Positions 1 to 11,339 of a stretch of 64,000 nt of DNA are shown piece by piece. The stretch is taken from positions 19,287,001-19,351,000 of the forward strand of contig OX344765.1 of NCBI GenBank assembly GCA_947034895.1, in the 5' to 3' direction. The position numbers and the translations under genes were made by a program. This DNA is from Rhytidiadelphus loreus (Eukaryota > Streptophyta > Bryopsida > Hypnales > Hylocomiaceae). The notes beneath the pieces are model-generated. The model was given only the letters and a program-made list of their open reading frames with translations. It had not been told where the DNA came from and ran no database searches. Every line of letters starts with the position of its first letter. The stretch's first letter is position 1.

Positions 1-726
1 GAGGGGAGGAGGATGCCCCGAAAGAGTATAAAAAGGCACCCTTCTTCCTCTTAAAACACTGCCATTTTTGTACTTGGGTCTGTTGGATCCACTTTGTATT
101 GACGATTTTGGCCCTTTTGGCCAAAACCCTTGAACAATGTTTTTAGGCTTCTTTTTGAGCCATTTTCAGTATTTCTTGAGGAGTGTAGAGGACTTTGGAG
201 TCCCTCTACACCTTGTTGATACTTTTGTTTTGAATGTCTATGCTTTCTTGCTTACGAGTGTTTTGTTTGAGTTGGTCATTGGCTTTTGTTTTTTTGGGTC
301 TTAACGTTGTACTAACCCTAGAGCTTACCCTCCATTATACCTTGGCAATGCCGCTTTGGAGGGTCTCTAGTTCTTTGTTTTGCTTACAAACTTTGTACTA
401 ACCTCTTGCTACTAACCACTTAGTCACTCCCGTCTTTGTTATTTATCCAAGTCTTATACATTGTATTACGTTGTGTCTAATCCTCCTTGTCTTGGTTAGG
501 AAAAGAGTGGGGTGGTCTACTTTGGGATGATAAGACTCTACCTTTATTATCCAGTTTAAGTTCTAGATTGTAGGAAGTTAGAGTCTATTGTCTTTGTACT
601 AACCCTAGAATCACCCTCCATTGTACCTTGGTGATGCCGCTTTGAAGGGTCTCTAGCCTTGTGGATTGAGATGTTTATGCACCAATCATCTTATACTAAT
701 CCTAAAGTCACCCCCTACCTTACTTT
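1..726. repeat. Repeat array, possibly LTR-retrotransposon sequence, interrupted by a CACTA element
   Basis: A TATA-like box (tataaaaagg) lies near 27-36. A sentence-like unit, 'gtactaaccctag...' followed by 'gccgctttggagggtctctag', occurs at about 309-370 and 596-655. It starts a third time near 692 and is completed only after position 3371, on the far side of an inserted transposon. No protein frame is visible. A TATA box followed by a long leader fits an LTR, but no paired LTR, primer-binding site or polypurine tract was found, so the LTR reading is tentative. Confidence 0.4.
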
Positions 727-1029
727 CACTACAAAAAACTGGGCACAAAAATGACTTCAAAGAATGACTTCCTGGTAGTCATTCCGGACACATTTGACTG
801 GAAAATGACTAGAGGCCCCTAGAGTCATAGTGGACAAGTCATTTATAAATGACTTCTACTTTTATTATCACCAACGAACGAAAAAGTGGATGTAGAAATG
901 GATGAAGGGTTTAGGGACTTCCAAAGTGGTAAAGAAAAAAGAAGTTTAAGGAAATGACTCCCACGTTGCCACGTGGCTAGTCATTTTGAAGTCATCCTGT
1001 AGTCACGAATGACCCCTTTTTTAATCTTT

Positions 1030-1410
1030 TTCTGAAATCTAGGATTATATTTAGAAATCTAGGAAATTTGAATATTATTTTTTGAAATCTAGGATTATTT
1101 TCTGAAATCTAGGATTATTTTCTGAAATCTAGGAAATGTGAATATTTTTCTTCTGAAATCTAAGATTATATTTTGAAATATAGGAAATTTGAATATTATA
1201 TTTTGAAATCTAGGATTATTTTTTGAAATCTAGGATTAATTTTTGAAATCTAGGAAATGTGAATATTTTTCTTCTGAAAACTAGGATTGTATTCTAAAAT
1301 CTAGGAAATATGAATATTATTTTCTGAAATCTAGAAAATGTGAATATTATTTTCTGAAATCTAGGATTGTATTCTGAAATCTGGAAAATGTGAATATCAT
1401 TTTCTAAAAT
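1030..1410. repeat. Tandem TTTCTGAAATCTAGGATTA-type array inside CACTA copy A
   Basis: About fifteen imperfect copies of a 17-22 bp unit based on 'gaaatctagga' alternate with 'tgtgaatattat' spacers. A second short array of 'catacaccatatacaaatac' units follows at about 1425-1545. Both recur in copy B in inverse order (about 17560-18070) with different copy numbers, which accounts for part of the length difference between the two transposons. Confidence 0.75.
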
Positions 1411-1624
1411 GTGAAAATCATATACTGGACACCATACACCATATACAAATACATTCATACACCATATGCAAACACATGATTCATACCTCATACACAAATA
1501 CATGATTCATACATCATACACCATATACAAATACATGATACACAATACACTATATTTTGCATATGTGTCAAATGGCTTTTCAAGCCACTTAGTGTGTGAA
1601 TACAAAGAATTCAAATAACAAACC

Positions 1625-1670
1625 TTTTATACAAGTGGGGTGGTAGGAAGCAAAACAAACCATGTGGGAT
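1625..1670 (-). promoter_or_regulatory. USE-like plus TATA module, inside CACTA copy A
   Basis: Read on the minus strand, ATCCCACATGG is followed after 28 bp by TATAAAA. The intervening stretch contains CCTACCACCCCA. The same module with the same 28 bp spacing occurs at 7840-7885, 13821-13867, 14348-14394 and 17448-17493. Transcription would run toward lower coordinates. Promoter function is inferred, not shown. Confidence 0.5.
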
Positions 1671-3370
1671 TTGTAAAATGTTGATGCAATAGTAGAGTAG
1701 TGACGCGGAAGTCATTACATAGTTGTGTTAGAGTAAATCGCAATTAAAATAGTAGAGTAGCGACATGGAAGTCATTATGTAGTCACCTTAGAGTAAATCT
1801 TAGTCAAAATACAGTCACACAGTTTACTCACTTTTGACTATGGCCTTCACAATGGAATTGATTAAGTCCAAATTGGAAGTTTAACAATGTTGTGAACAAA
1901 AACCAATGGATGAAACATAGACATTGTAAAAGTTATCAACCTAGTTCTATAAAAATTAGAATTAAAAATTGTTTTTCTATCTTTTAGAGGTGCTAAATGT
2001 CATCTAAATTTTAGTTTTTGGCCTTTGCATTGTCAATCTAACTTAATTTTTTTAGTTTGTTATGAAAAAAACATTAGTAAATAGTAAAAAAAATAAAAAT
2101 AAAAATAAGCCTCCAAGTGTGCATCATTTTAACCCCTACATGAGCGAGGCCTTTTTTCTACTAAAGAAACACTGAAAAACTGCCATTTCTGTAGCAAAGA
2201 GTAAAAAAGAATTTAAAATGTTTTTTTTTTGACATCTAACCATAGGATCTTAGATTCAACTAGTATAAAAAAGTGTGGAAAAAATTTCAGAATTTTTGCC
2301 CGCATAGATTGCAAGATATTTGCATTTAAAGTGGAAAAAACAAGTTTTTCAACACATTGCCGGACTAGATAAAGAAAAGAGCTAATGAAAATAATATGGA
2401 CTTTAAAAAAGTAGGGATAATACCACAAAGAAGATTATGGGTAATAAAAAAAAATAGAAAAGAGGAACCAAAAATAGGGATTGTGAAAAAAATTAATCCA
2501 TGCATGGAAAAAAATAAGAGAAAAGAAGACAGGGGTAATAAAAGGAAGATGACTTGTGGTACTCTTCAAACTTGAGAGGAAGATAAAAAGTAGGAATAAT
2601 AATCACACAGAAAAACAGAAAAAAATTTAGAAGAAGAAAATATATAGGGAGAATAATAAATTTTAAAGATATAAAATGAAAAGAGTAGGGTTCATGAATG
2701 AAAAGATGTAGTGAAAAAACCTAGTGACAGAGAATAAAAAATAGGGATAAGAATTACACTTTTAGGTTTTGGAGGTACGTACATTCTTCTTCTACATTTT
2801 AGTCATTTAAAAGACCTAATTAAACTAAAGATGAAGTAAAATTTTGTGCTCAATGCAAATTCAAGGAAGAATAAAAAGTAACATAAGACCTAAACATAGA
2901 AGTCCAAGTCAAAAAACAAATACTAAAAGAGGAATTTGTGAATTTCCAAAAATACTTCTATAATTTTTGTCTTAAATGGAAGAAGAAACTCATACTACAG
3001 TAAAAGAAATAAAGCACCCCGTCTTTAAGGAAATGCCCACATAAGTTATCAAGTCATGTTGAAGTCATTGGGAAGTGACTATGTAGTCACAAACAAGTGA
3101 CTTGCAATGACAATGTATGACTCCTTGTTACTCTGGTACGACTGTAGACTTTCCGTTGGATGCTTGGCGGAGTTTTGGACAGACTTTAGAGGATGAAACC
3201 TTGGCATTTTGAAACCGCTCATCCCACAGTCACGTTCGCGACTCCTGAATGACTCGGTAGATGTGGAGCCAGAAAATCCGGTGCAATTAGGGAGCTGCAG
3301 TCATTGTTTAGTCACATTGGACATGCAATCATTCTTCCACAGTTACAAAATAGCCCAATTTCTTGTAGTG

Positions 3371-3586
3371 TTTGGCGATACTGCTTTGGAGGGCTTTTAG
3401 TGTGTAAGTTGTGGTTTCATTCTAACATGTATATTAACTTGTGGATGCTAAGTTGTACTAACTTATGTGTTATCTTGTGTTTTATAATCCCCTAGAAAAC
3501 TAGCTTTTGTGTAAAGTTATCTTTGTAGGTGGATCCCTCTCTAGGACGGCGAAGCTTTGACTATAGATACTTTGAAGTTTGTAATC
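3371..3586. repeat. Continuation of the interrupted repeat array
   Basis: After the TTT duplication the sequence resumes with 'ggcgatactgctttggagggc', completing the unit begun near 692. It runs to the second inserted element at 3587. No gene is visible. Confidence 0.5.
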
Positions 3587-4723
3587 GGGTGAAAGCACAC
3601 TACACTAGGTACACTTTCGGCAAAAATTAGGAGTACTTTTGAGTACTGAAAGTACTTTAAGTACTTTGGTGAAAATACCATTAGGGCATGAGGAAACTTT
3701 AAATTGATGATAATAGAATCTTACCTTTACAAAGTAACATCCTTAAAGACTAGGAAGAATGGAATTTGAAAATGGAAAATGCAAATAATGTTGAAAGTTT
3801 AAAACTCAATGTACCATAAGTACTTTTAAGTACTTAGTATGTTACCAACTAAAAAAGTACATCAGATTTGCAAAAAAACTACAAAGTACTTTGTGGAGGC
3901 CAAATGAACTATCGAAAAGGCACAATAGTTTGCAAAATGGTAGAATATGTATTATACAAGGGATTTTTGGTGATAGTTTGACCATAATTGCAATATCTAT
4001 TGGAATTTGGAAGTCAGATGAGTGTTATCTTCTGCGGAGGGAAAAGGACTAAAAAAACATTATTTTGGTTGATATTTTGATGAATAAAACATTACTTATG
4101 CATATTGTAGGATGGCTAGTGCTTGAATTTCCAAAATTTTGAGTATTTTTATAACTTTTCTTGTTGCCTCTATTCATGAAAATCATGAATAGAGGCAACA
4201 AGAAAAGTTATAAAAATACTCAAAATTTTGGAAATTCAAGCACTAGCCATCCTACAATATGCATAAGTAATGTTTTATTCATCAAAATATCAACCAAAAT
4301 AATGTTTTTTTAGTCCTTTTCCCTCCGCAGAAGATAACACTCATCTGACTTCCAAATTCCAATAGATATTGCAATTATGGTCAAACTATCACCAAAAATC
4401 CCTTGTATAATACATATTCTACCATTTTGCAAACTATTGTGCCTTTTCGATAGTTCATTTGGCCTCCACAAAGTACTTTGTAGTTTTTTTGCAAATCTGA
4501 TGTACTTTTTTAGTTGGTAACATACTAAGTAGATGCTAGCTGATCCACTGGATTGGGTTAGAATGTGATAAAATACCTTCTCTACATAATTACTTACAAT
4601 TGGTTTCAAATAAAATGCCAAAACATTGGAGGGGGTATCTTTAAAAAGTACTTTTATATAAATACTTCCTCCAAAAGTACTTTTCTGATGTACTTTTTAG
4701 GGGGGCGTAGTGTGCTTTCACCC
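3587..4723. mobile_element. TIR element with a giant internal palindrome (1137 bp)
   Basis: Terminal inverted repeats GGGTGAAAGCACACTAC (3587-3603) and its complement (4707-4723) are flanked by AATC on both sides (3583-3586 and 4724-4727), a possible 4 bp target duplication. Inside, 3831-4531 is a near-perfect inverted repeat with arms of about 350 bp around a 3 bp loop near 4180-4182. AGTACTT motifs are dense in the segments between the TIRs and the palindrome. No transposase frame is present. The superfamily is uncertain; the 4 bp duplication does not fit CACTA (3 bp) or Mutator (9-11 bp). Confidence 0.7.
3831..4531. repeat. Near-perfect palindrome, about 350 bp arms
   Basis: The left arm starts 'tacttagtatgttacc' and the right arm ends 'ggtaacatactaagta'. 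The centre is 'tcatga aaa tcatga'. Both arms carry the same open frames in mirror image. The near absence of arm divergence suggests recent formation or gene conversion; a transcript would fold into a very long hairpin. Confidence 0.85.
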
Positions 4724-4849
4724 AATCAAGTTGAATTTAGAGAAAACTATGTACAACGAAGCTTTGAACCTCTATAACCACTTGTCTCCAAAGTTTTGTT
4801 TCCAAAATTGTTGGAAATCACTCAAAGTTTAGCATTCAAAGTTCTTAGG

Positions 4850-4985
4850 AAGAGAAGTTAGTGTAGAGGAAAGTAGGAAGAGAAGTTAGCATAGAGAGAA
4901 GTAGGAAGAGAAGTCAACATAGAGAGAAGTAGGAAGAGAAGTTAGCATAAAAGAAAGTAGGAAGAAGATAGGAAGAGAAGTCAAC
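4850..4985. repeat. 28 bp tandem repeat (about 4-5 copies)
   Basis: The unit is about 'aggaagagaagttagcatag' plus 'agagaagt', repeated with small changes. The last copy is rearranged. No coding role is visible. Confidence 0.75.
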
Positions 4986-5263
4986 TTTGAAGGAGTAGGA
5001 GCACCAAATAGCATAGCAAGGGTTAGAATAGATACAACACAAGAGAACACTTCTACCTCACCACTCTATAAGCCATAGTATCCTCACCATCCTCTCTCAA
5101 ACCCTCTACGCAACAACTTACAACATCAATAAAGGCAACTTCAAAATTTAAATAATGAAGTGAGAGATAAAGGAGGAGGCTTAGATAGGGAAGGTTAAGA
5201 GGATAGGGAGAGAAATCTCAAGAATACCCTTGGCCAATAGATAGACCTTAAGAGAACTAATGC

Positions 5264-5405
5264 GAATGGTGGTGGTTGAAGGCATGAGGTGGTGGTTGAA
5301 GGTGTAAGGTGGTAATTGAAAGTGTAGTAAGAGGGTACTTGAAGGTGTAAGGTGGTAGTTGAGGGTGTAAGGTAATAGTTGAAGGCGTGAAAGGGTAGTT
5401 GAATG
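5264..5405. repeat. About 21 bp tandem repeat (about 7 imperfect copies)
   Basis: The unit resembles 'ggtggtagttgaaggtgtaa'. Copies vary in the last bases. It lies in non-coding AT-rich DNA. Confidence 0.7.
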
Positions 5406-5410
5406 ATAAA

Positions 5411-7760
5411 AGGCTAGACTTTTTCTCTCATTTAGACTTTGTAGGTCTCAATTATTAGTTAGGCCGAGAGCTAAAGGTCAGTAAGACGTTGGTCAGGTCA
5501 AATTTGAGGAAATAACCTTAGAATATGTATCAAGGGGTTTCCAAAAACATAAAACACGTAGGCATCAGAGTCATAACGCAAAAGATACAGATGGATGAAG
5601 TTTAGACCAGGAAATGGATGAACCTTCGGAGTTCTCATCCATGCAAGTCAAAAATTGGTATTTAGATAGATCATAGGAAGTCAGGCCCGTAGATTAAAAC
5701 TCGTCCCCATTTGAAATCCCGAACCCTTAGAAAACCTTGGATGAAGTTTAGAATGCCACTTCATCTGGCCATAACTTCTCACTGGAGTGTCCAAATTGGA
5801 TGAGTTTTAGGTTTTTAGAAATGGCATGAGATGAACTTTCAACTTAGAGGGATAGATTAAAATTTTAGAATCTTAACCATATAACCTTCATAGCATGACC
5901 ATTAGCATAGGAAGTAGCCAACTTGGTTCTATAAGGACCAGCCTTTTTTTTTTGGTTTTTGAAAAAGTGCCAGGATGGTGATCATTTAAAATTTGGTGAA
6001 GCATTTTATTTCTTCGTACATCCATCTTTTGTACCATAAAACACTTTTCAATCAAATTCATACACTTTTTCATCCAAATTTGACAATTTCATCCATATTT
6101 TAAATTGGATTGAAACTTTCCTGGCGAAAAAAGTTGACCATTTCGCCCCCCAAAAAAGGGTTGATAAGGACCATGATTAGAAAGAACGAACATAGGAAAT
6201 TAACAAAGATCCATTGCTTGGAACTTGGAAGGCACAATGGACCAATGTTAGGCACCCACTAGTATATAGAAGCTTACCATAGAACAAAAACTTGGTTTTA
6301 TTCGCCTATTTACCAAAAATGATTAAATAAGCGCCTACAAACTATTAACCCTTTGCCTATTTTTTTGGTATTTTTCATTCATGTTTTGTTGTCCCCAAAT
6401 AGTCCCCAATATTTGTTACACTTGCTAATTGGGGGGATTTTAGTACTATTTAGTACCCAATAAACCAAATTTGGAGTTGAATTTTAGAAGGGATGGTCTT
6501 CTAGTAGACTTGAAATTACAATTTAAAGGAATTTTGAAAATAATTAATTATATATTGTATATGGAAGTCCACTAAGTGACCAAGTTTCTTTTTGCTTGCA
6601 TTTTGAAACATATAGAACATTATTTTTGTAGTTCTTTTGATAAATGACCATCTCTATAGAGTCGCTACAAATGGCCAAATTTGCTTTAATTTTTTCTCCT
6701 ATTTAAAAAATATTAAAACTTCAAAAGTATTAAATTTTCTGAGAGTTGGCACTTTTTTACTTCTCCTACCTAGAGAATTGTTCTATTCTTTATTTTCCTA
6801 GGGAACAATCTTCTTAAAGGTGTATACATTGGCCAAATTGAAAAAATAAAATTTTAACTTGTTTTTCTAATTTTAAATGACTCCAAAAAACTATGCATGA
6901 ATATTTGCAAAAGTGCAACAAAATTAGTAGTTGGATGTTTCTTGCAATCACTAAAATATGTGGGTTTGAGAGTCTATAGGTAAAGAATTTCTACTACAAT
7001 AATTCTCTCCAAATGAATGGGTATATAATCCATATACAAATGATGAGGGATATAGTGGTGTTTTAGGAAGAGAAACTACATGATGAGGTTGATAGTAGTA
7101 GCACTGCTTATGTCCAATTGTAGGATAGTATTACCGACAAGACCAACAATAGTTATTAAGAAGAATTTGGGTTGGTTAGTAGAAGGTTCTATATATCCCA
7201 CTAGAAGAAACCCTCATTTTCTGTGTTGTTTTAAAAGATGTGAAAGTGCGTTATTTTGAATTGAAGGCATGTCAACTCTAATGTCACCTAAAATCCGTTG
7301 TAGGTAGCGTTTTCATGAACAGCTAAAATCTTCTAAAACGCGCCTTGATGTTTATATGTTTCATGAAAACTGCTGTAGATACCTCGTATTTGCACCCTCC
7401 AAAAGCCCACCACGTCAATGCCTCATAGCAGCCACGCCATTTCTTTTTGTTCGAACAATGTACAATTAAAAAGAAAAAGAAAAAATCACTGTGAAAATGT
7501 AGCACATAACATGAGTTACTGAAAAACACGTGGCATTAATAGTATTAAATTATTTAGAATTAGAATTATTTTATTATATGAAATAATTACTTAAACAAAA
7601 GTCAGAGAAAAAAAAAAAATCTAAAATTCTAAAATAATTTATCATCTACCATTAAAATTATTTCTGATTGAGAAGTCAAGCAATTACATTATTGGTATTT
7701 CTGAAAATGAAGGGAAGAAGGATCCATTTTATATCAAAATCCATTGTCCGTTTATGACAA
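5411..7760. other. AT-rich intergenic DNA without a recognised gene
   Basis: Both strands were read for conserved motifs and none was found. The 5580-6110 part repeatedly contains 'ggatgaa' and 'tttcatcca' words, and a related phrase recurs near 45140, so this is probably old repeat sequence. Confidence 0.5.
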
Positions 7761-7762
7761 AG

Positions 7763-7885
7763 AATACATATGGGATAATTAAAAATTGAAAACTTGTTTT
7801 TTCAAACATTCAATTTTGAACAAAATTTTTGTTTTACATATCCCATATGGGTTGCCTCACTTCCTACCAACCCACTAGTATAAAT
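7763..7885 (+). promoter_or_regulatory. USE-like plus TATA module next to an inverted CATATGGGAT motif
   Basis: ATCCCATATGG (7840-7850) is followed after exactly 28 bp by TATAAAT (7879-7885); the spacer contains TTCCTACCAACCCA. An inverted 'catatgggat' lies at about 7767-7776, so the upstream half can form a hairpin. No known snRNA or coding gene was recognised downstream. Confidence 0.45.
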
Positions 7886-8011
7886 CTAAAGAATCAAGAC
7901 TTCTTTAATGCTAATAAACACCTAAAATTGCCATATATACAGAAAAGAGTAGAAGAAAATTTAATTGTTTCTTTTGCACATCTTACTGTAGTATCTTTCA
8001 CATGACTATTA

Positions 8012-8115
8012 TGAGAATGTGTTGAAAAAATTTCAAAAAATCGACCACGTACATTGCAAGATATTAGCATTTAAAGTAAAAAAAACAAGTTTTTAGCACA
8101 TTATGGGACTAGATT
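8012..8115 (+). repeat. Segment homologous to the CACTA interior
   Basis: The stretch 'attgcaagatattagcattt' with its flanks, ending near 'ggactagat', matches copy A at about 2275-2370. It is diverged and has no CACTA ends close by, so it is a relic or a separately mobilised module. Confidence 0.55.
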
Positions 8116-8527
8116 ATTTGACTTTGAACCTTCTTAAATTAATTTTTTTGCACTACAGAGTTTTAAGCTTCAAATCTTTATTGTGGAGAATTGATTTGAG
8201 AGTTTTAGGAAAAGAGGGACTTCAAAAAAATTTAATTTGTATTCTTTAAGAAATTATTAAGTAGAAATAGGTATGAGATAGAAGGAAAATCTAAATTATT
8301 AATATCCTTAAAATGGAACTATAATGCAATGATCTCAATAGTGAGATTGTTTTAGCAAGAAAACTAAACCATGTGGAACTTTTTTTTTGAACAATTTCGA
8401 GATGCTTATTTTAAAGTGAACCCACATTTGATGGCCTCCTTTAGCCATGAAAATATAAGCTACCGGTTGAAAATGTACTTCGAGGATGCTTCTTTTGAAA
8501 CAAAAATGTTAAGCATTTTGAGTTCTA

Positions 8528-8939
8528 AGGTAGTATGCTCTAAAAGCGCCCGCCTTTTTCAAACTGCCCCTATTTGGGGGTGAAGAATGGAGATAGGATG
8601 ATTTTTAAATGGACCACTATAGCAATTAAATGCATTGAGAAAAAATTATTTTTCTATTGCAAGAGCCAATCATTGCCTTCGATTTCCGCACATCTCTTTA
8701 CAAGTTGCAAGTGGACGAATTTTGGGAGACCTATGGTCACAAATAGGTGCCTATGCCTTGAATCTTTGAAAATTTATAAGTAATTCAAAAATGCTTGGAA
8801 AAACACAAAACCACTTGTGCTAGTTTCCACATCCATTTCTCTTTCTCTGAAAAATGGTCTAAAAAAAATCTGTCCATGTAAGCCTATGAAAAAAAAGGCG
8901 GACCAGCTCTTAAATGGTCGCTTTTAGAGCATACTACCT
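8528..8939. mobile_element. TA-flanked MITE, copy 1 (412 bp)
   Basis: Terminal inverted repeats AGGTAGTATGCTCTAAAAGC and complement are flanked by TA on both sides (8526-8527 and 8940-8941), as in Tc1/mariner-type insertions. It has no transposase. A second, diverged copy in the same orientation lies at 22396-22794. Confidence 0.75.
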
Positions 8940-9096
8940 TAGTTTCTGGGATTCATCATGAAACTTCATTCATTTGCCCCGTACGTACCAGCAGACCCCC
9001 ATAGCCAGCAAGCCATGTACGAAATGGAAGAGCCATCTCAACCCTCTGCCGTATCAACGGCTTGGATGCACTGACCAAAGTTAGGTATGGGACTAG

Positions 9097-9103
9097 TATA
9101 AAT
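9097..9103 (+). promoter_or_regulatory. Probable TATA box of the bryoporin gene
   Basis: TATAAAT lies about 410 bp upstream of the start codon, where base composition changes from AT-rich repeat to balanced sequence. A leader intron is likely (possible donor at 9197, acceptor before 9495), placing the start codon near the 5' end of the second exon. The call rests on position and motif only. Confidence 0.4.
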
Positions 9104-9510
9104 CCCATGGCTTCAGCAGCGAGCTCCACGCATCTCACTTCCTCACTCTCGCACTACGCACACTGCAGCAGAGCAATTCATCGATCGCGAAACACGGTCA
9201 GTCACAGCAGCCTCCACGTTACAAGTTCGTTTCTGCACTTGCCTCACGCTTCCTTATTTGTTGCAGTTGTTCTGTGAGGGTAGATGGATATCTGCTGCTA
9301 GCTGCTTACGGTCACATTGTGTCCCTGTGAGTACTATGAGCATGTGATCGATTGCATGACCGTTAGCAATCCCATCCTCCGAAAATGAACTTGATCGAAT
9401 AGAGGCAATAGCAGTGCATGTGATTGCATTTGCTCTGTACTTTCGCGAATGCAATTGAATGACCATAGTAGACTGATTGAAGCGGTGTTCGCAGGATATA
9501 CATCGCAAGG

Positions 9511-10831
9511 ATGGCCGGACTAGTCATTCCTCTTGTTACGTTCACGGTGAAAGTACTCCAAGATGCCGTGAACGCGGTCGTCGGAGTTGATCGCAAGATC
9601 GCAATCGGATTCAAGAACCATACTGATGTAAGTGGCATGTACTCCGGACCACATGACAATTATATATGCCGAGGCTTCAATGTCTGAATCTCATACTACA
9701 TACGTCGTGTCCATATTGACTGTTGCCTTGGACGCCATGAATCGTATCGGACAGGAGCCCTTCCATTCTCTGTTGCTTATCCTTTGCAGTTTTAGAATAT
9801 GGATGGCAGTCTTTCCTAACCTGCAGTACGTACCGGCGCAACACCAATATTAAGTACGTTCACTTGTTCAGTTTCTTACTCTGCCGTTACCCAATTTCAA
9901 TCTTAGCAGTGAGAAATAATAAGTACTGCCACATGAAGTTTTTGATGTGCTTACAGAAAGATTTGACCTCTCAATTTGCAGTATACCCTCGAAAACCTGG
10001 GAGTCTACTTCGAGAGTGGGTCAAGCGATAAGAACATTGCCCACCAGGTTCCCAGCCAAACGGCTGGTGTGTTTACTGCGCGCAAGTCGGAGAGTACTGC
10101 TCGCGGGACTGTTGGTGTGTTCTCCTACTACATTCAGGTCAGTCAGTCCCTGTACGTGCACGCCTGAAAGCGAGCCAATTGACAATTCATGTTCATGTTC
10201 ACCGTACCTCCCAGGGAGAGGCCATGTGTTCATTCATTGGATGAGTCCATTGCCATAGCTAGCTAGCTGCGGACAGAAAGCCCTGTGAATTACAGGTAGC
10301 TGCACATGCAGTCGAGCTTCATTATAAGCAACTTTGGTTTGCTGAAGGTTAGCGACGATTGAATTATTAATGCAGTACTGGCATGGAGTTTCTCAAAATT
10401 CCATCCATGACTCCAGTGCTGTTAATTAATTAACATAGTACGTGGTCATTAATTCTCGGACCATATCTATTCTTAATTAAAGTACGTACGTTTCGGACCT
10501 TGGTTTTGCAAGCTTCATCGATCTAACACTCGTGTCATCCCGTGATACATCGCCTATTAACTGCCAGGGTGCGGACAAGACAGTGCACGTGATGTGGTCC
10601 GTCCCGTTTGACTACAACTTGTACTCCAACTGGTGGAACGCGGTCGTGACGGATGGCCGTGAAGAACCCAGCAACACTGTCTACGACCACCTGTACCACG
10701 GTACCGGTGGGTTCCCGTACCCACGCAAACCCGACCAGTGGGTCGACGGCAGCAGCAATGGCTTCCAGCTGCTGGGGAACATGACCAACAATGGACAAGC
10801 CACTCTCGAGGTGGATTTCAAGAAGGGTTGA
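9511..10831 (+). CDS. Bryoporin (actinoporin-like pore-forming protein), 178 aa, three coding exons
   Basis: Coding exons are 9511-9627, 9982-10137 and 10568-10831, all in phase 0 with GT-AG introns. The product is 178 residues, the length of the moss protein bryoporin as I recall it. The N-terminal segment (residues 1-30) is amphipathic and uncharged at its start, like the actinoporin helix that inserts into membranes. Near residues 108-116 is the aromatic cluster YSNWWN, the lipid-headgroup and sphingomyelin-binding patch of actinoporins; aromatic residues continue to the C-terminus. There is no signal peptide and no visible break. Established knowledge: actinoporins form oligomeric pores in sphingomyelin membranes, and moss bryoporin is linked to stress tolerance. 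Activity of this copy is inferred. The start is the first ATG after a plausible leader-intron acceptor. Confidence 0.92.
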
Positions 10832-11339
10832 AATCGCACTCAAACAGGGTTGCTTGAGCCTCGAGGGTCTAGCTTTGGGACTGTCGTCTACCTTTTCATA
10901 CATAATGTCATGTTGTACCGAATAATTGAGGATCATATGGTCGTGACGGAGGATTTCATGGATGGAGTTTGTCTCTCCATGGATCTTGTAGGCCATGTGT
11001 ACTTCAAACTGTGAGCGAGTTTATCTAATATATATATTTTTTGTGGTTGATTGTGATTGATTGTGTGTGTTTTGGAGATCACAATTTTTTTTCATGTATG
11101 GCTAGCTTTGGCTTGGGTCCAATTTGATGGAGTACAAAGATATGGCTAGTATAGGATTGTAACTTTCCAATAAATTTAACCCATAATAGCTTGTTGCCTA
11201 GGTGAAACCACAAAATGTTTGATGAATGAAAAATAGCCTAAATTAACGTTTTCTATATATGAGTACATCGGGAAAAAGCCCCCCATTTTTTGAGTATTGT
11301 TGCAGTACTGCAAACAATATAACTTAGGTGCAAATGCAA

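Larger units (their letters stand above)
727..3370. mobile_element. CACTA-superfamily element, non-autonomous, copy A (2644 bp)
   Basis: It begins CACTACAAAAAACTGGGC and ends GCCCAATTTCTTGTAGTG, the terminal pattern of CACTA (En/Spm) transposons. A 3 bp duplication, TTT, flanks it (724-726 and 3371-3373). Both ends carry many AATGACTT/AGTCATT motifs within the terminal few hundred bases, as expected for the subterminal repeats bound by CACTA transposases. The interior holds tandem repeats and no transposase; the longest frame is 71 codons (2213-2428, minus strand). It is nearly identical in inverse orientation to 15749-18376. It split a repeat unit that can be rejoined exactly across the TTT duplication, which confirms both boundaries. 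Confidence 0.9.

Noticed and set aside
2213..2428. 71-codon frame conserved in both CACTA copies
   Set aside because: Conservation is explained by the recent common origin of the two elements; the peptide shows no transposase feature.
4310..4621. 103-codon minus-strand frame
   Set aside because: It lies mostly in the right arm of the palindrome, is mirrored on the other strand in the left arm, and has no motif.
7205..7720. Possible CACTA element starting CACTAGAAGAAACCC near 7199
   Set aside because: No convincing complementary end or 3 bp duplication was found within several hundred bases.
10535..10996. 153-codon minus-strand frame over the bryoporin gene
   Set aside because: It is antisense to exon 3, whose plus-strand reading is a clear actinoporin; the open frame follows from the codon bias of that exon.
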